Origin: Maribacter sp. MJ134
GTDB lineage: Bacteria; Bacteroidota; Bacteroidia; Flavobacteriales; Flavobacteriaceae
NCBI RefSeq assembly: GCF_003970695.1
Contig: NZ_CP034570.1
Span: 620,001-684,000 of the forward strand
Length of the DNA: 64,000 nucleotides
Reading direction: 5' to 3'
Shown here: piece by piece, positions 10,964 through 20,996 of the stretch
How positions within the stretch are numbered: position 1 is the first letter of the stretch
Layout: each line of letters begins with the position of its first letter
Translations under genes and position numbers: made by a program
Notes under the pieces: model-generated
What the model saw: the letters and a program-made list of their open reading frames with translations, nothing else
What the model was told of the DNA's origin: nothing
The model's database searches: none

Positions 10964-11529
10964 TAAGGTGGTATTTTAAAAAGCGGGATGTTTAGCCCAA
11001 ATCCAAAAAAAGAATAACTACCATTGGTTTACAATTATTTGTTGTCAAATGCCATTAAGGTGTTGGTAATACACAAAATGTTGTGATTTGGTCTATAACT
11101 CTTAATGAATTGCAGGGCTAGAATAGGTTTTTGTTCCACCCTGAAACAGTAAAAAAAGAGAATAATTCATTCATTATTTTAGCACCTTTCGGACCTGAAT
11201 TTTTCATGAATGAATATTATGGAAAAGCCTATATTTTCATCCATTCCAGAAGTATGATGGATACTAAATTCACGGGCTGATTTTATTTAAGATAACCTAT
11301 GTGGCAGAGCAAAAACTAGTATTTGTTCTGTCGCGTGAAATTAGTTCCGAAAGCCCTTTCGGTAGAAACACCTAAGCGCAATCGGTCAATGGTTTTAAAC
11401 GACAAGGAAGAACGGCACTTCAAATTGAATTTAAATTTTCAATAGCGTGATAAATCAGGTATATTTGAAACTGAATTTCATCAGGATAGATATTCAATTT
11501 TCATATTAAAAATTAAGTAATTTCATAGA
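10964..11529. other. Gene-free gap between divergent adhesin and transketolase genes
   Basis: This 566-base stretch has no convincing reading frame. It should hold the promoters for the giant adhesin (leftward) and tkt (rightward). It contains a TATATTTG -7-like element at 11460-11467 in front of tkt and a 10-base inverted repeat, ATTCATTCAT at 11165-11174 with ATGAATGAAT at 11206-11215. I see no RNA gene in it. Confidence 0.6.
11460..11467 (+). promoter_or_regulatory. Candidate -7 element for tkt
   Basis: TATATTTG fits the Bacteroidota TAnnTTTG -7 consensus and lies 62 bases before the tkt ATG. No TTG at the usual 17-23 base spacing was found upstream, so the call rests on the -7 alone. Confidence 0.35.
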
Positions 11530-13557
11530 ATGAACAAGGAATTAGATCAACTAGCCGCAGATAATATCAGAGCCTTGGCCATAGCCATGGTAGAAAAAGC
11601 TAAATCTGGACATCCGGGAGGTCCAATGGGTGGAGCGGATTATATGCATATTCTGTACTCGGAATTTTTCAATTATGACCCATCTGATATGCATTGGCCT
11701 TTCAGGGACCGTTTCTTTATGGATGCCGGTCATTTGTCCTCTTTGATGTATGCTCAGTATTATCTGCTCGGTAATTTCAAGAAAGATGATATTGCTAATT
11801 TTAGACAGTGGGGTTCCGTTACTCCAGGACACCCAGAAGTGGATGTTGCCAGGGGAATCGAGAATACTTCTGGACCGCTTGGACAAGGACATACCATGGG
11901 AGTCGGAGCTGCCATAGCGGCAAAATTTCTAAAGGCTCGTTTTGGCGATTGGATAAACCATAAGGTTTACGGTTTTATTTCCGATGGTGGCGTCCAAGAA
12001 GAAATATCCCAAGGAGCAGGAAGAATTGCGGGCCATTTAGGCTTGAACAATTTTATTATGTTCTACGATTCCAATGACGTTCAGTTATCTTCAAAAACGG
12101 ATGAGGTAACTTCGGAGGATACGGCAAAAAAATATGAAGCTTGGGGATGGAAAGTGGTGACTATTGATGGTCACGACCACGAGCAGATCAGGAAAGCGCT
12201 TAAGGACGCCAATGCGGAAACTGAAAAGCCAACACTGATAATTGGTGAAACCATTATGGGGAAAGGTTGTGTAACCGCGGATGGTGAAATGTACGAAGGT
12301 TATACCGAACTTCATGGGAAACCTATTGGAGATACCGGAGCCGATTATGAGAAGACCATGGACAACCTCGGTGCCGATGTGAACAATCCTTTTGATATCT
12401 ACGCTAAGGTCTCCGATTTTTATAACAGCGTTAAGGATGCTAAAAAGAAAGCTGTAGATGCTAAGAAAGCTGAAATACAGTCTTGGAGAAACGACAATGA
12501 AAAATTAGCGTCCAAATTAGATATGTTCCTTTCAGGAGATTTACCTGATTTGGATTTTGACAGCATAGAACATAAAGGCGGATTGGCCACGAGAGCGGCC
12601 TCTTCCAATGTTCTCGGATATTTAGCGGAAAACGTTGAGAACATGATCGTTTCCTCTGCGGATTTATCCAACAGTGATAAAACGGACGGTTTCCTTAAGA
12701 AGACCACAGTGCTTAAAAAGGGTGATTTCTCAGGCGCCTTTTTGCAGGCAGGTGTTGCGGAACTCACTATGGCCACTATAGCTAACGGTATTGCGTTACA
12801 TGGCGGAATTATCCCTGTAGTCGCTACATTCTTTGTGTTCTCTGACTATATGAAACCCGCGATACGATTAAGTTGTATACAAGAACTTCCCGTTAAATTC
12901 GTATGGACACATGACGCTTTTAGGGTAGGGGAAGACGGACCTACACACCAGCCCGTTGAGCAAGAAGCGCAAATACGTTTATTGGAAAAATTAAAGAACC
13001 ATAGTCACGAACAAAGTTTTGTAGCTTTAAGACCGGCAGATTCCCAAGAGACCAATGTGGCTTGGAAAATGGCAATGGAGAATTCAAAAACTCCGACGGG
13101 TTTAATTCTTTCTAGACAGGGTATTCAGGATATACCCTCCAAAGGTAACCGATATGAAGATGCCTTGGGTGCAGAAAAAGGAGGCTATTTGGTACAAGAA
13201 GTAGCTGACCCAGATATAGTTCTTATCGCAAACGGTTCCGAGGTCGCTACCTTAGTTGACGCGACAAAACTGCTCGAGGAGAAAGACGGACTTAAAGTGA
13301 ATATCGCCTCAATCCCTTCCGAGGGAATCTTTAGACAGCAGACAAAGGCATATCAGGAAAAGGTAATACCTTCCGACAAGCCTATTTTTGGTTTAACTGC
13401 TGGCCTACCGGTAAATTTACAAGGTTTGGCAGGACCCAATGGAAACGTGTTCGGTCTAGAACATTTCGGATACTCAGCTCCAGCGAAAGTCTTGGATGAA
13501 AAGTTCGGTTTCACGGGAGATCAAGTTTACCAACAAGTAACGGAGTTTTTAAAATAA
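11530..13557 (+). CDS. tkt: Transketolase
   Basis: Moves two-carbon ketol units between sugar phosphates in the non-oxidative pentose phosphate pathway, using thiamine diphosphate. The full single-chain length (675 residues) fits the family. Visible motifs: SGHPGGP near 26-32, TPGHPE near 98-103, GPLGQG near 115-120, and the diphosphate/metal region SDGGVQEE at 151-158. The second half has FRVGEDGPTHQP, typical of the pyrimidine domain. In the cofactor region the usual GDG is SDG, which I believe is a Bacteroidota variant. It is followed after 25 bases by transaldolase, so the two form a pentose phosphate operon ending at the hairpin at 14272. Confidence 0.96.
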   Translation: MNKELDQLAADNIRALAIAMVEKAKSGHPGGPMGGADYMHILYSEFFNYDPSDMHWPFRDRFFMDAGHLSSLMYAQYYLLGNFKKDDIANFRQWGSVTPGHPEVDVARGIENTSGPLGQGHTMGVGAAIAAKFLKARFGDWINHKVYGFISDGGVQEEISQGAGRIAGHLGLNNFIMFYDSNDVQLSSKTDEVTSEDTAKKYEAWGWKVVTIDGHDHEQIRKALKDANAETEKPTLIIGETIMGKGCVTADGEMYEGYTELHGKPIGDTGADYEKTMDNLGADVNNPFDIYAKVSDFYNSVKDAKKKAVDAKKAEIQSWRNDNEKLASKLDMFLSGDLPDLDFDSIEHKGGLATRAASSNVLGYLAENVENMIVSSADLSNSDKTDGFLKKTTVLKKGDFSGAFLQAGVAELTMATIANGIALHGGIIPVVATFFVFSDYMKPAIRLSCIQELPVKFVWTHDAFRVGEDGPTHQPVEQEAQIRLLEKLKNHSHEQSFVALRPADSQETNVAWKMAMENSKTPTGLILSRQGIQDIPSKGNRYEDALGAEKGGYLVQEVADPDIVLIANGSEVATLVDATKLLEEKDGLKVNIASIPSEGIFRQQTKAYQEKVIPSDKPIFGLTAGLPVNLQGLAGPNGNVFGLEHFGYSAPAKVLDEKFGFTGDQVYQQVTEFLK

Positions 13558-13582
13558 TTGAATCAATTTAAAAAGATAACAA

Positions 13583-14236
13583 ATGAAATTTTTTATAGAT
13601 ACAGCAAATATAGAGGACATTAAGGAAGCCCAAGATATGGGTGTTTTAGATGGCGTAACTACAAACCCTTCGCTTATGGCGAAGGAAGGGATTACCGGTG
13701 CGGATAATATTTTAGAGCATTATAAGAAAATATGCGGTGTGGTTGATGGGCACGTTAGTGCGGAAGTTATCTCCACAGATTTCGAGGGTATGGTCGCTGA
13801 AGGTGAAAAATTAGCTGCATTGAATCCACAGATCGTTGTGAAACTTCCAATGATTGCGGATGGGGTGAAAGCTTGTAAATATTTTTCGGATAAGGGTATC
13901 AAGACAAACGTAACCTTAGTTTTTTCTGCGGGACAAGCGCTATTGGCTGCTAAAGCCGGCGCGACCTATGTTTCTCCTTTCATTGGAAGATTGGATGATA
14001 TTTCTACGGACGGATTAGGTTTGATTGCCGATATCCGATTAATTTATGACAACTACGGTTTTGAGACGGAAATACTTGCGGCTTCCGTTAGACACGTCAT
14101 GCATATTTTGGATTGTGCGAAGATTGGTGCAGATGTAATGACCGGTCCTTTATCAGCAATTAAAGGATTATTGAAACACCCTCTTACGGATAGTGGTCTG
14201 GCTAAGTTTTTGGAAGACTACAAGAAGGGTAATTAA
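13583..14236 (+). CDS. tal: Small transaldolase / fructose-6-phosphate aldolase family
   Basis: 217 residues, the short TalC/FSA-type class I aldolase rather than the long TalB type. TTNPS (26-30) and the Schiff-base lysine in VVKLP (K87) are present, with the [17 protein letters not shown] stretch typical of the family. Directly behind tkt and presumably co-transcribed, so transaldolase activity in the pentose phosphate pathway is the likely role. FSA and transaldolase cannot be separated reliably by eye; the tkt context favours transaldolase. Confidence 0.92.
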   Translation: MKFFIDTANIEDIKEAQDMGVLDGVTTNPSLMAKEGITGADNILEHYKKICGVVDGHVSAEVISTDFEGMVAEGEKLAALNPQIVVKLPMIADGVKACKYFSDKGIKTNVTLVFSAGQALLAAKAGATYVSPFIGRLDDISTDGLGLIADIRLIYDNYGFETEILAASVRHVMHILDCAKIGADVMTGPLSAIKGLLKHPLTDSGLAKFLEDYKKGN

Positions 14237-14271
14237 TCTTTCGATAGGAAAATACCCTTTTAATGATTGAT

Positions 14272-14301
14272 AAAACGCTCACTTCTATAAGTGAGCGTTT
14301 T
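14272..14301 (+). terminator. Bidirectional rho-independent terminator
   Basis: A perfect 13-base stem, AAAACGCTCACTT (14272-14284) and its complement (14289-14301), with loop CTAT. It carries A on one side and T on the other and sits between the convergent tal and permease genes, so it can serve both. Confidence 0.92.
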
Positions 14302-14325
14302 GTATTTATAGCACCCTCTACGATA

Positions 14326-15660
14326 TTATAAAGCAAGCGATAGCATAAAAATTAATAGGGCACAGGACAGGCCTACGACAAAAGTGCCTAGGCTATATAG
14401 TTTATAGCCGGTTTTAACGTCCATTCCCGTTAGTTGTGTTACCACCCAAAAAGCACTATCGTTGGCGTGGGAGACTACAAGTCCGCCTGCACCTATGGTT
14501 ACGACCAAAAGCGCTTTTTGAAGTTCCGTATCAAAGCCCATGGAGCTCATTAACGGGGCCATAATAGAGGCCGAAGTAATCAAAGCTACCGTAGAAGAAC
14601 CCTGTGCGGATTTTATCGCAGCGGTTAAGAGAAAAGGCAACCATATGCCCATACTTATGCCGTCAAATAAATCGGCTATCACAGCACCGATACCAGAGTT
14701 TTGCAGAATTTTTCCAAAAATACCGCCAGCTCCCGTAATCAAAAGTATCGTAGAGGCACTTAGAAAAGCCTTGCCTACCCAACCAGATTCGGAAAATAAG
14801 GATTGATCTAATTTCTTGGGTAAAGTAAAAGCCAATAACATCCCAATAATCAAGGCTATAAGCGGGGAGCCAACAAAGGAAATGAGTTGAAACAGAAATG
14901 AGCTGGTCATGGCTTCGTTGGCAAAAAAGGTTATTAAGGATTTACCAACTATCAATAGGATAGGAACCAAAATGGGAAGAAAAGACCTGAAGGCATTTGG
15001 TGCGTCTGCCATCTTTTTTTCAATATCGGCCTCTGAAAGTTCAGGATTAGGGTCAATATACGTCTTGCCAGCTATTTTTTTAGAAAAGATAATAGCTACC
15101 ATTAGCCCAAAGAGACTTATGCCTAGACCTAGGAGCATGACGAGACCGATATCTGCTTCTAAGATACCGGCGGCAGCAATGGGACCCGGCGTAGGAGGCA
15201 CAAGAACGTGGGTAAGCATTAGACCTAACATAAGCGCAACACCCGTGCCCGCTATAGAGAGTTTGGATTTTTTGGAAAGGGATTTGTTCAAAGGGTTTAG
15301 AATTATAAAACCACTGTCGGCAAAAACGGGGATGGAGACGATATAGCCAATGATACCCATCGCCGCATGAACATTTTTTCTTCCAATGAGATGTAAGACC
15401 ACTGCTGCCATTTTATAAGCGCCGCCTGTATTTTCTAAAAAAGCCCCAATAACCACACCAAGCAATATGACCAATCCTATTTTACCCAAGGTACCACCAA
15501 AACCCTCTTCAATGGAAGAAAGTATAAGGTCGAACGGCATGCCCGTAGTCAACGCGAAAAAAAAAGAGGCCAGCAAAAGGGCCAAAAACGGATGCACGTT
15601 TAATTTGGCGGTTAATAAGATAATCAAGGCAACACTTGCCACTAACAGTATTAAAATCAT
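14326..15660 (-). CDS. GntP-family gluconate/organic acid permease
   Basis: 444 residues and almost wholly hydrophobic, with about 12 membrane segments. The NVHPFLALL start, ADSGFIILNPL and LTHVLVPPTPGPIAAAG are typical of GntP/DsdX-type permeases, which import gluconate, serine or related hydroxy acids by proton symport. No kinase or dehydratase neighbour identifies the substrate. It converges on tkt-tal and shares their terminator. Family sure, substrate unknown. Confidence 0.9.
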   Translation of the reverse strand: MILILLVASVALIILLTAKLNVHPFLALLLASFFFALTTGMPFDLILSSIEEGFGGTLGKIGLVILLGVVIGAFLENTGGAYKMAAVVLHLIGRKNVHAAMGIIGYIVSIPVFADSGFIILNPLNKSLSKKSKLSIAGTGVALMLGLMLTHVLVPPTPGPIAAAGILEADIGLVMLLGLGISLFGLMVAIIFSKKIAGKTYIDPNPELSEADIEKKMADAPNAFRSFLPILVPILLIVGKSLITFFANEAMTSSFLFQLISFVGSPLIALIIGMLLAFTLPKKLDQSLFSESGWVGKAFLSASTILLITGAGGIFGKILQNSGIGAVIADLFDGISMGIWLPFLLTAAIKSAQGSSTVALITSASIMAPLMSSMGFDTELQKALLVVTIGAGGLVVSHANDSAFWVVTQLTGMDVKTGYKLYSLGTFVVGLSCALLIFMLSLAL

Positions 15661-15813
15661 TTTTCTTCTTTTTTTAACATAAGTTGCTCGAGCTAGTGCT
15701 TCAAACCTTCAAAAAATTTTTACCACGAACCTCTTAAAAATAAGGAACTTATGCTAAACAATAAAAAGGAGAAATCAACTTATAAGTCTGCTATTGGTAT
15801 TACTATTTTAATG

Positions 15814-17976
15814 CTAATGCAATCCACCAAAATCTAAAGCCTGTGTTTGCAAATAGGTATTTGTTGGGTCTAGAATACGCAGTGCTTCCGCGATTGTTTT
15901 TACAGGTAATTTACAAGTATTATCACGACATACATAGATGTAGGTGCCATCTTCAGAAAACCTGCCTTCAAAAAGGGCCAAATCACTTTCCGTAGTGCTG
16001 CCTACTAAAAGTATATTGGGAACATAAGTAGCACCCATTTTTTTAATCATACTTTCTGCATCTTTACCCACTACCGCGACCTCATAGAAAGGGTAGGAAA
16101 TGTTTAAAAGAAGCGAATTCCATTTAGCATAGGAGTAAGGCGTTTCCTTTGAAACTTCCACCATTGATGAAACCATGGTTTTTGCCTTTTTCATATCCTC
16201 TTGGTTATAGCATATATGCCCAAGTTGAAAGAGGTTATGTGCCATAATAGCATTGGAGGATGGGATAACGCCATCGTCTGTTTTTATTAATTTGGCTATC
16301 AATTTATCTCCTTCATTATAGGTATACATCCCAGAGGAGGCATCATTAAATTTATCCTGAGCCTTTCGTGTCAGTTCTTGGGCAAGGGATAAATGTTGTG
16401 TGTTTAACGTAATACTGTAGAGGTTCAATGCGGCGTTAGCCAATAGACTATAATCTTCTAGGAAGGCATCGATATGTTTGCTGTCCTTTTTATAAGAATG
16501 TCCAAGTTCATTGTTTTTATAGCCACGTGTTTGAATAAATTGTAGGATGTGTTCCGCATGGTCCAATAAGGAAGTAGTTCCTATCGCAGTATAAGCGTTT
16601 AGGTAACCATTGATTAAAAGTGCATTCCAAGAGGTCAGAATTTTATCATCGGTTCTAGGGCGGGTCCTTTTTTTCCTTGCTTCCATCAATGTTGCTTTCC
16701 AATTGGACTTCAGGTCTTCTAGTTCTGATTTGGATACGGAATTCGTCTCTAGGAATTGGGTGTCGTCCATAAGTCTATGAAGCACATAATTACCGTTTTC
16801 CCAAACAGCCTGTTCTTCGATAGTGTAGTAGGCGGCAAAAAGTTCAAAATCAGTGCCCAAAATCGATTTTAGCTCCGTTTCGGTCCAGACATAGAACTTG
16901 CCTTCTTCTCCCTCGCTATCCGCGTCTAAAGCGGCATAATAACCGCCTTCTGGATTCTTCATTTCACGTTCAAGAAATTCGATGGTCCCCAAGATAACTT
17001 CTTTGTATAGAGGTTTTTTGAAAACCTGATAGGCTTTTGAGTATAAGCTTAAGGCTTGCGCATTATCGTATAACATTTTTTCAAAATGCGGTACTTTCCA
17101 TCTAGCATCCGTGCTGTAACGGAAAAATCCACCACCAATGTGATCATAAATTCCACCAAGTGCCATTTTGTCCAAGGTTCGCTCAACATGTTTCAAAGCG
17201 GCTTCATCTTTTGTGAGCAATGCGTAATCTATAAGAAAATTCAAATTAGAAGGGAGCATAAATTTTTCGTCCCTAGTATCTCCACCCCAAACTTCGTCCC
17301 ACAAAGGCTTCCAGTTTGCTATACCTTCAAAAACTGCTTCTTTTTTGAGTTGGGTAAAATCATCTGAAGGAGCTATGAGATTTACTTCTTGAATACCCTC
17401 CGCAACCATATCTGAATATTGCGCGGCCTTATCAGGGTCTTCCTTATAGAGTCTGCTTATCTCCGTAAGGACTTTTTTCCATTGCTCTTTGGTGTGGTAG
17501 GTACCACCGTATAACGGTTTGCCATTTGGAAGGGTGATTACGTTTAGGGGCCACCCTCCGTTCCCTTTCATTAGTTGAACGGCCGTCATGTAAATCTGGT
17601 CCACATCTGGGCGTTCTTCACGGTCTACCTTAATATTCACAAAATTCTCGTTCATTATTTGGGCGATGGAATCGTTTTCAAAAGTCTCTTCTTCCATTAC
17701 ATGACACCAATGGCAAGATGAATAACCAATACTTACCAGAACAAGCTTATTTTTTTCTTTGGCTTCATCCAGTGCATCTTGGCTCCAAGCCCTCCAATCC
17801 ACGGGATTATGGGCATGCTGAAGCAAGTATGGGCTCGTTTCGTTGATTAGTGCATTGGTGTATTTATGTTTTGATGCTTCTTCTTTAGATTCATTTTTAC
17901 AAGAGGCCAGGGTAGTTAGAAGAACAAGGGCAATTCCTAAATAACGAGAAACTTCGGGGATAAAATAATTGAACAT
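15814..17976 (-). CDS. DUF255 thioredoxin-fold lipoprotein (SSP411/YyaL-like)
   Basis: 720 residues. A lipoprotein signal ends at TTLASC (C26). The N-terminal domain (about 37-200) is the DUF255 thioredoxin fold with [12 protein letters not shown], the CHWC redox motif at 88-91 and [13 protein letters not shown]. The remainder resembles an alpha/alpha-toroid glycan-enzyme fold. Family members resemble human SPATA20; their reaction is not settled. Here the protein is envelope-anchored. Divergent from the sulfatase. Confidence 0.9.
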   Translation of the reverse strand: MFNYFIPEVSRYLGIALVLLTTLASCKNESKEEASKHKYTNALINETSPYLLQHAHNPVDWRAWSQDALDEAKEKNKLVLVSIGYSSCHWCHVMEEETFENDSIAQIMNENFVNIKVDREERPDVDQIYMTAVQLMKGNGGWPLNVITLPNGKPLYGGTYHTKEQWKKVLTEISRLYKEDPDKAAQYSDMVAEGIQEVNLIAPSDDFTQLKKEAVFEGIANWKPLWDEVWGGDTRDEKFMLPSNLNFLIDYALLTKDEAALKHVERTLDKMALGGIYDHIGGGFFRYSTDARWKVPHFEKMLYDNAQALSLYSKAYQVFKKPLYKEVILGTIEFLEREMKNPEGGYYAALDADSEGEEGKFYVWTETELKSILGTDFELFAAYYTIEEQAVWENGNYVLHRLMDDTQFLETNSVSKSELEDLKSNWKATLMEARKKRTRPRTDDKILTSWNALLINGYLNAYTAIGTTSLLDHAEHILQFIQTRGYKNNELGHSYKKDSKHIDAFLEDYSLLANAALNLYSITLNTQHLSLAQELTRKAQDKFNDASSGMYTYNEGDKLIAKLIKTDDGVIPSSNAIMAHNLFQLGHICYNQEDMKKAKTMVSSMVEVSKETPYSYAKWNSLLLNISYPFYEVAVVGKDAESMIKKMGATYVPNILLVGSTTESDLALFEGRFSEDGTYIYVCRDNTCKLPVKTIAEALRILDPTNTYLQTQALDFGGLH

Positions 17977-18163
17977 CTTGCGTGTATCTAAATTAGTGTT
18001 AAGGTAAACAGACGTAATTTTCTGCTAACTTTAGCTAGCGTAATTTACTCATTTTATGAATTTTACTAAGGTCTTTTTTAGCATATTCATTATCTTTTAA
18101 AACTAGAGATTATAAGTAACTCAAGATTAAAAATTTATGAAGAACAGTTCCTATGATTTTTTA

Positions 18164-19735
18164 ATGGTAAAAGACTACTTGCTCCTAGTTTTTATTGCGC
18201 TACTGCTTGCTTCTTGTGGAACGGAGACGAAGGAAAAAGAAGCTACTAAAATTACGAGGCCAAACATTATTTATATCCTTGCGGATGATTTGGGCTATGG
18301 TGAAATAGGTGTTTTTGGTCAAGAAAAAATTGAAACACCTCATATTGATGCGCTAGCTAAGGAAGGTATGATTTTTACGCAGCACTATACCAGCGCCCCG
18401 GTATGTGCGCCCGCCAGATACATGTTTTTAACGGGAAGACACGCTGGTCATTCCTTTATCCGTGGTAACCATGAGTGGCGAGAGCGCGGAGATGTTTGGA
18501 ATTATATGGCAATGGCACAGGATTCTACCTTAGAAGGCCAGCATCCCATGCCTTTGGATACCAAGACCCTTGCACATTACTTGAAGGATATAGGCTATAC
18601 AACCGGTATGATTGGTAAATGGGGTTTGGGTGCTCCGCATACTAAATCTATACCCAATGAAATGGGATTTGACTTTTTCTACGGTTACAATGGTCAGAGA
18701 CAAGCGCATACTTATTATCCGTTGCATCTTTACAAGAATAGAAAACGTGTTCATCTGGCGAACGATACCATTGCTCCCCACACACCATTTCCAGAAGGTG
18801 CAAACCCCGAGGACCCTGCAAGCTATGCTGATTTTACACTTACGGATTACGCACCCGATTTAATGTTCAACGAGCTAACGCAGTTTGTAGCACGTAACAA
18901 AGCAGCTCCTTTTTTCATGTATTGGGCAACTCCAATTCCGCATGTTGCGCTGCAGGCACCTCAAAAGTGGGTCGATTATTATATAGATAAGTTTGGACCA
19001 GAGGTTCCTTATCTCTCTGGTGGTAAGAACAGCTATTTTTCTCATAAAAATCCGCATGCGGCCTATGCGGCTATGGTATCCTATTTGGATGAAAATATTG
19101 GGAAGTTGGTGGCGCAGTTAAAAAAAGAGGATATTTATAACAATACGCTTATCGTTTTTACCTCGGACAACGGACCCAGTTATGCTGGTGGTGCTGATCC
19201 TTCGTTTTTTGATAGCGCTAGACCTTTTGATGGGGGTTACGGAAGAGGGAAGGGGTTTGTTTACGAAGGAGGTATCAGGGTCCCGACATTTTTTACGTGG
19301 CCCAATAAAATAAAGGCAAACACCAAAAGTGACCATATTTCCGCTCACTATGATATGATGGCAACCTTAGCGGACATTACGGGTTTTAAACCTGGTAAGG
19401 AAACGGATGGCATTAGTTTCCTGCCCACCTTACTATCCGAAGAAAATCAAACAGAACATGATTTCTTGTATTGGGAGTTTCCGGAATATGATGGACAAAT
19501 AGCCATCCGAATGGGAGATTTTAAGGTGGTTCGTCAGCATTTAAAAAACCCTGAAAAAGCGACTATTGAGGTATACAATCTGGTGAACGATCCAAAAGAG
19601 CTAAAGAATATTGCGGAAGCGCATCCTGAACTATTGGAGAAAGCCGCTGATATTTTTAAAAACGAGCATACCAAGGCAGAAGCGGATAGATTTGTAATAC
19701 CGCTATTGGAGACGGGACTTTTAAGTAAAAAATAG
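18164..19735 (+). CDS. Type I sulfatase, lipoprotein
   Basis: Hydrolyses a sulfate ester with a formylglycine nucleophile. Chosen start ATG 18164 gives a compact lipoprotein signal ending LLASC; an ATG nine codons upstream (18137) would leave an unusual hydrophilic leader. The CxAxR maturation site reads CAPAR (Cys 81 from this start), ADDLGYG near the N-terminus supplies metal aspartates, and FTSDNGP supplies the second metal pair. The Cys type (not Ser) requires FGE or anSME; an FGE gene follows 29 bases downstream. Likely periplasm-facing and acting on an algal or other sulfated glycan fragment, but no polysaccharide locus surrounds it, so the substrate is unknown. Confidence 0.92.
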   Translation: MVKDYLLLVFIALLLASCGTETKEKEATKITRPNIIYILADDLGYGEIGVFGQEKIETPHIDALAKEGMIFTQHYTSAPVCAPARYMFLTGRHAGHSFIRGNHEWRERGDVWNYMAMAQDSTLEGQHPMPLDTKTLAHYLKDIGYTTGMIGKWGLGAPHTKSIPNEMGFDFFYGYNGQRQAHTYYPLHLYKNRKRVHLANDTIAPHTPFPEGANPEDPASYADFTLTDYAPDLMFNELTQFVARNKAAPFFMYWATPIPHVALQAPQKWVDYYIDKFGPEVPYLSGGKNSYFSHKNPHAAYAAMVSYLDENIGKLVAQLKKEDIYNNTLIVFTSDNGPSYAGGADPSFFDSARPFDGGYGRGKGFVYEGGIRVPTFFTWPNKIKANTKSDHISAHYDMMATLADITGFKPGKETDGISFLPTLLSEENQTEHDFLYWEFPEYDGQIAIRMGDFKVVRQHLKNPEKATIEVYNLVNDPKELKNIAEAHPELLEKAADIFKNEHTKAEADRFVIPLLETGLLSKK

Positions 19736-19764
19736 GGTAACTTTACCTTTTAATTACCGTACAT

Positions 19765-20898
19765 ATGAAAATACGTTTCTTAGTTCCAAGCCTACTTTGT
19801 TTGTGTATTACAGCACTTTTTTTGAGCTGTAAAGAAGATAAGGCTTATAAAGAGGCCGAAAAAGCATTCACAAAGAAAGAGGCAAAGCCAGAAGTACTTA
19901 CGCCGCTTTTAGTGGAACAACCGGACGGAGTAAAGACTCCCGATGGCATGATTTGGGTCTCCGGGGGTGAATTTCAACAGGGAGCCGTACCACAGGATAA
20001 AATGGCCATGGCGCATGAAAAGCCGGCCGTTAAGGTGTCCGTAGATGGCTTTTTCATGGATATAACAGAGGTAACCAACCAACAGTTTAGAGAATTTGTA
20101 GAAGAAACGGGGTATGTTACTGTAGCCGAAAGGGCAATTGATTGGGAAGAATTGAAAAAGCAAGTTCCTGAGGGTACCGAGAAACCCCACGATTCCATCT
20201 TGCAGCCGGGAGCATTAACTTTCAGGAAGACCGAAAGCTCCCTACCCAATCTTTACGATTTTTCGCAATGGTGGAAATGGACCATAGGAGCAAATTGGAA
20301 GCACCCGAACGGACCTAAAAGTGATATTAAAGGAAAGGACAACTATCCCGTAGTGCAGGTTTCTTATGAAGATGCCTTGGCCTATTGTGAATGGGCTGGT
20401 CGTAGGCTCCCAACCGAGGCGGAATGGGAGTTGGCCGCTAGAGCTGGTAGTTATGGCACAACCTATTTTTGGGGAGACGACGCAACCGAACTTTCCAAAA
20501 GGGCAAATACTTGGGAGGGCGAGTTTCCTGTCAAGAATACCGAGTTAGATGGCTATGAGCTGCGTGCTCCCGTAAAATCCTATGCGCCCAATGCCTTAGG
20601 TCTCTACGATATGGCGGGCAATGTATGGGAGTGGACAAGTGATTGGTACAATACAAATTATTATAAAGATATGGTCGCTACATCCAGTGTTTTAAGAAAT
20701 CCACTTGGTGCTGCGAGTCCGTTTACACCGAATAATCCGTACGCCAAGGAAAAGATCATTAAAGGCGGTTCTTTTTTATGTAGTGATTCCTACTGCGCTA
20801 GTTATAGAGTTTCAGCCAGAATGGGTTCCAGTATGGATTCTTCCCTGGAACATACAGGTTTCAGGACGGTAGCTTCGGTTGCCATGCTTAAGAATTGA
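19765..20898 (+). CDS. Formylglycine-generating enzyme (SUMF1-like), lipoprotein
   Basis: 377 residues with a lipoprotein signal ending LFLSC (C22). The FGE-sulfatase domain covers about 60-373: MIWVSGGEFQQG, ITEVTNQQF, GRRLPTEAEWE, GNVWEWTSDW. Unlike many paralogues of this fold, both catalytic cysteines are present in GGSFLCSDSYC (about C339 and C344), the spacing of the human enzyme's C336/C341. True FGE oxidises a sulfatase cysteine to formylglycine using O2 and copper. Next to a Cys-type sulfatase with a matching lipoprotein signal, it is very likely that enzyme's dedicated maturase. Confidence 0.9.
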   Translation: MKIRFLVPSLLCLCITALFLSCKEDKAYKEAEKAFTKKEAKPEVLTPLLVEQPDGVKTPDGMIWVSGGEFQQGAVPQDKMAMAHEKPAVKVSVDGFFMDITEVTNQQFREFVEETGYVTVAERAIDWEELKKQVPEGTEKPHDSILQPGALTFRKTESSLPNLYDFSQWWKWTIGANWKHPNGPKSDIKGKDNYPVVQVSYEDALAYCEWAGRRLPTEAEWELAARAGSYGTTYFWGDDATELSKRANTWEGEFPVKNTELDGYELRAPVKSYAPNALGLYDMAGNVWEWTSDWYNTNYYKDMVATSSVLRNPLGAASPFTPNNPYAKEKIIKGGSFLCSDSYCASYRVSARMGSSMDSSLEHTGFRTVASVAMLKN

Positions 20899-20938
20899 AA
20901 AATTAAGTTTATAATAAACTGTTGATAACTTCACTGTA

Positions 20939-20958
20939 AGGTTTTTGCACAAAAACCT
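20939..20958 (+). promoter_or_regulatory. Inverted repeat overlapping the trxB promoter
   Basis: Arms AGGTTTTTG (20939-20947) and CAAAAACCT (20950-20958) are perfect complements with two bases between. The right arm ends on the first base of the TACTTTTG -7 element. It could be an operator for trxB, or a short terminator stem for the sulfatase/FGE operon, though no T-run follows. Confidence 0.5.
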
Positions 20959-20965
20959 ACTTTTG
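20958..20965 (+). promoter_or_regulatory. Candidate -7 element for trxB
   Basis: TACTTTTG matches TAnnTTTG, 31 bases before the trxB ATG. The nearby upstream TTG signals are not at the standard spacing. Confidence 0.5.
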
Positions 20966-20996
20966 TACTGTATAATTTGAAAGAAATTTAAAGACC

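Noticed and set aside
12420-12776. Leftward frame of 118 codons in tkt
   Set aside because: Opposite strand of transketolase, no independent support.
14909-15346. Rightward frame of 145 codons
   Set aside because: Shadow of the GntP permease: composition mirrors the complementary strand of membrane helices.
18137-18163. Upstream ATG as the sulfatase start
   Set aside because: Would put a hydrophilic nine-residue leader before an otherwise compact lipoprotein signal.
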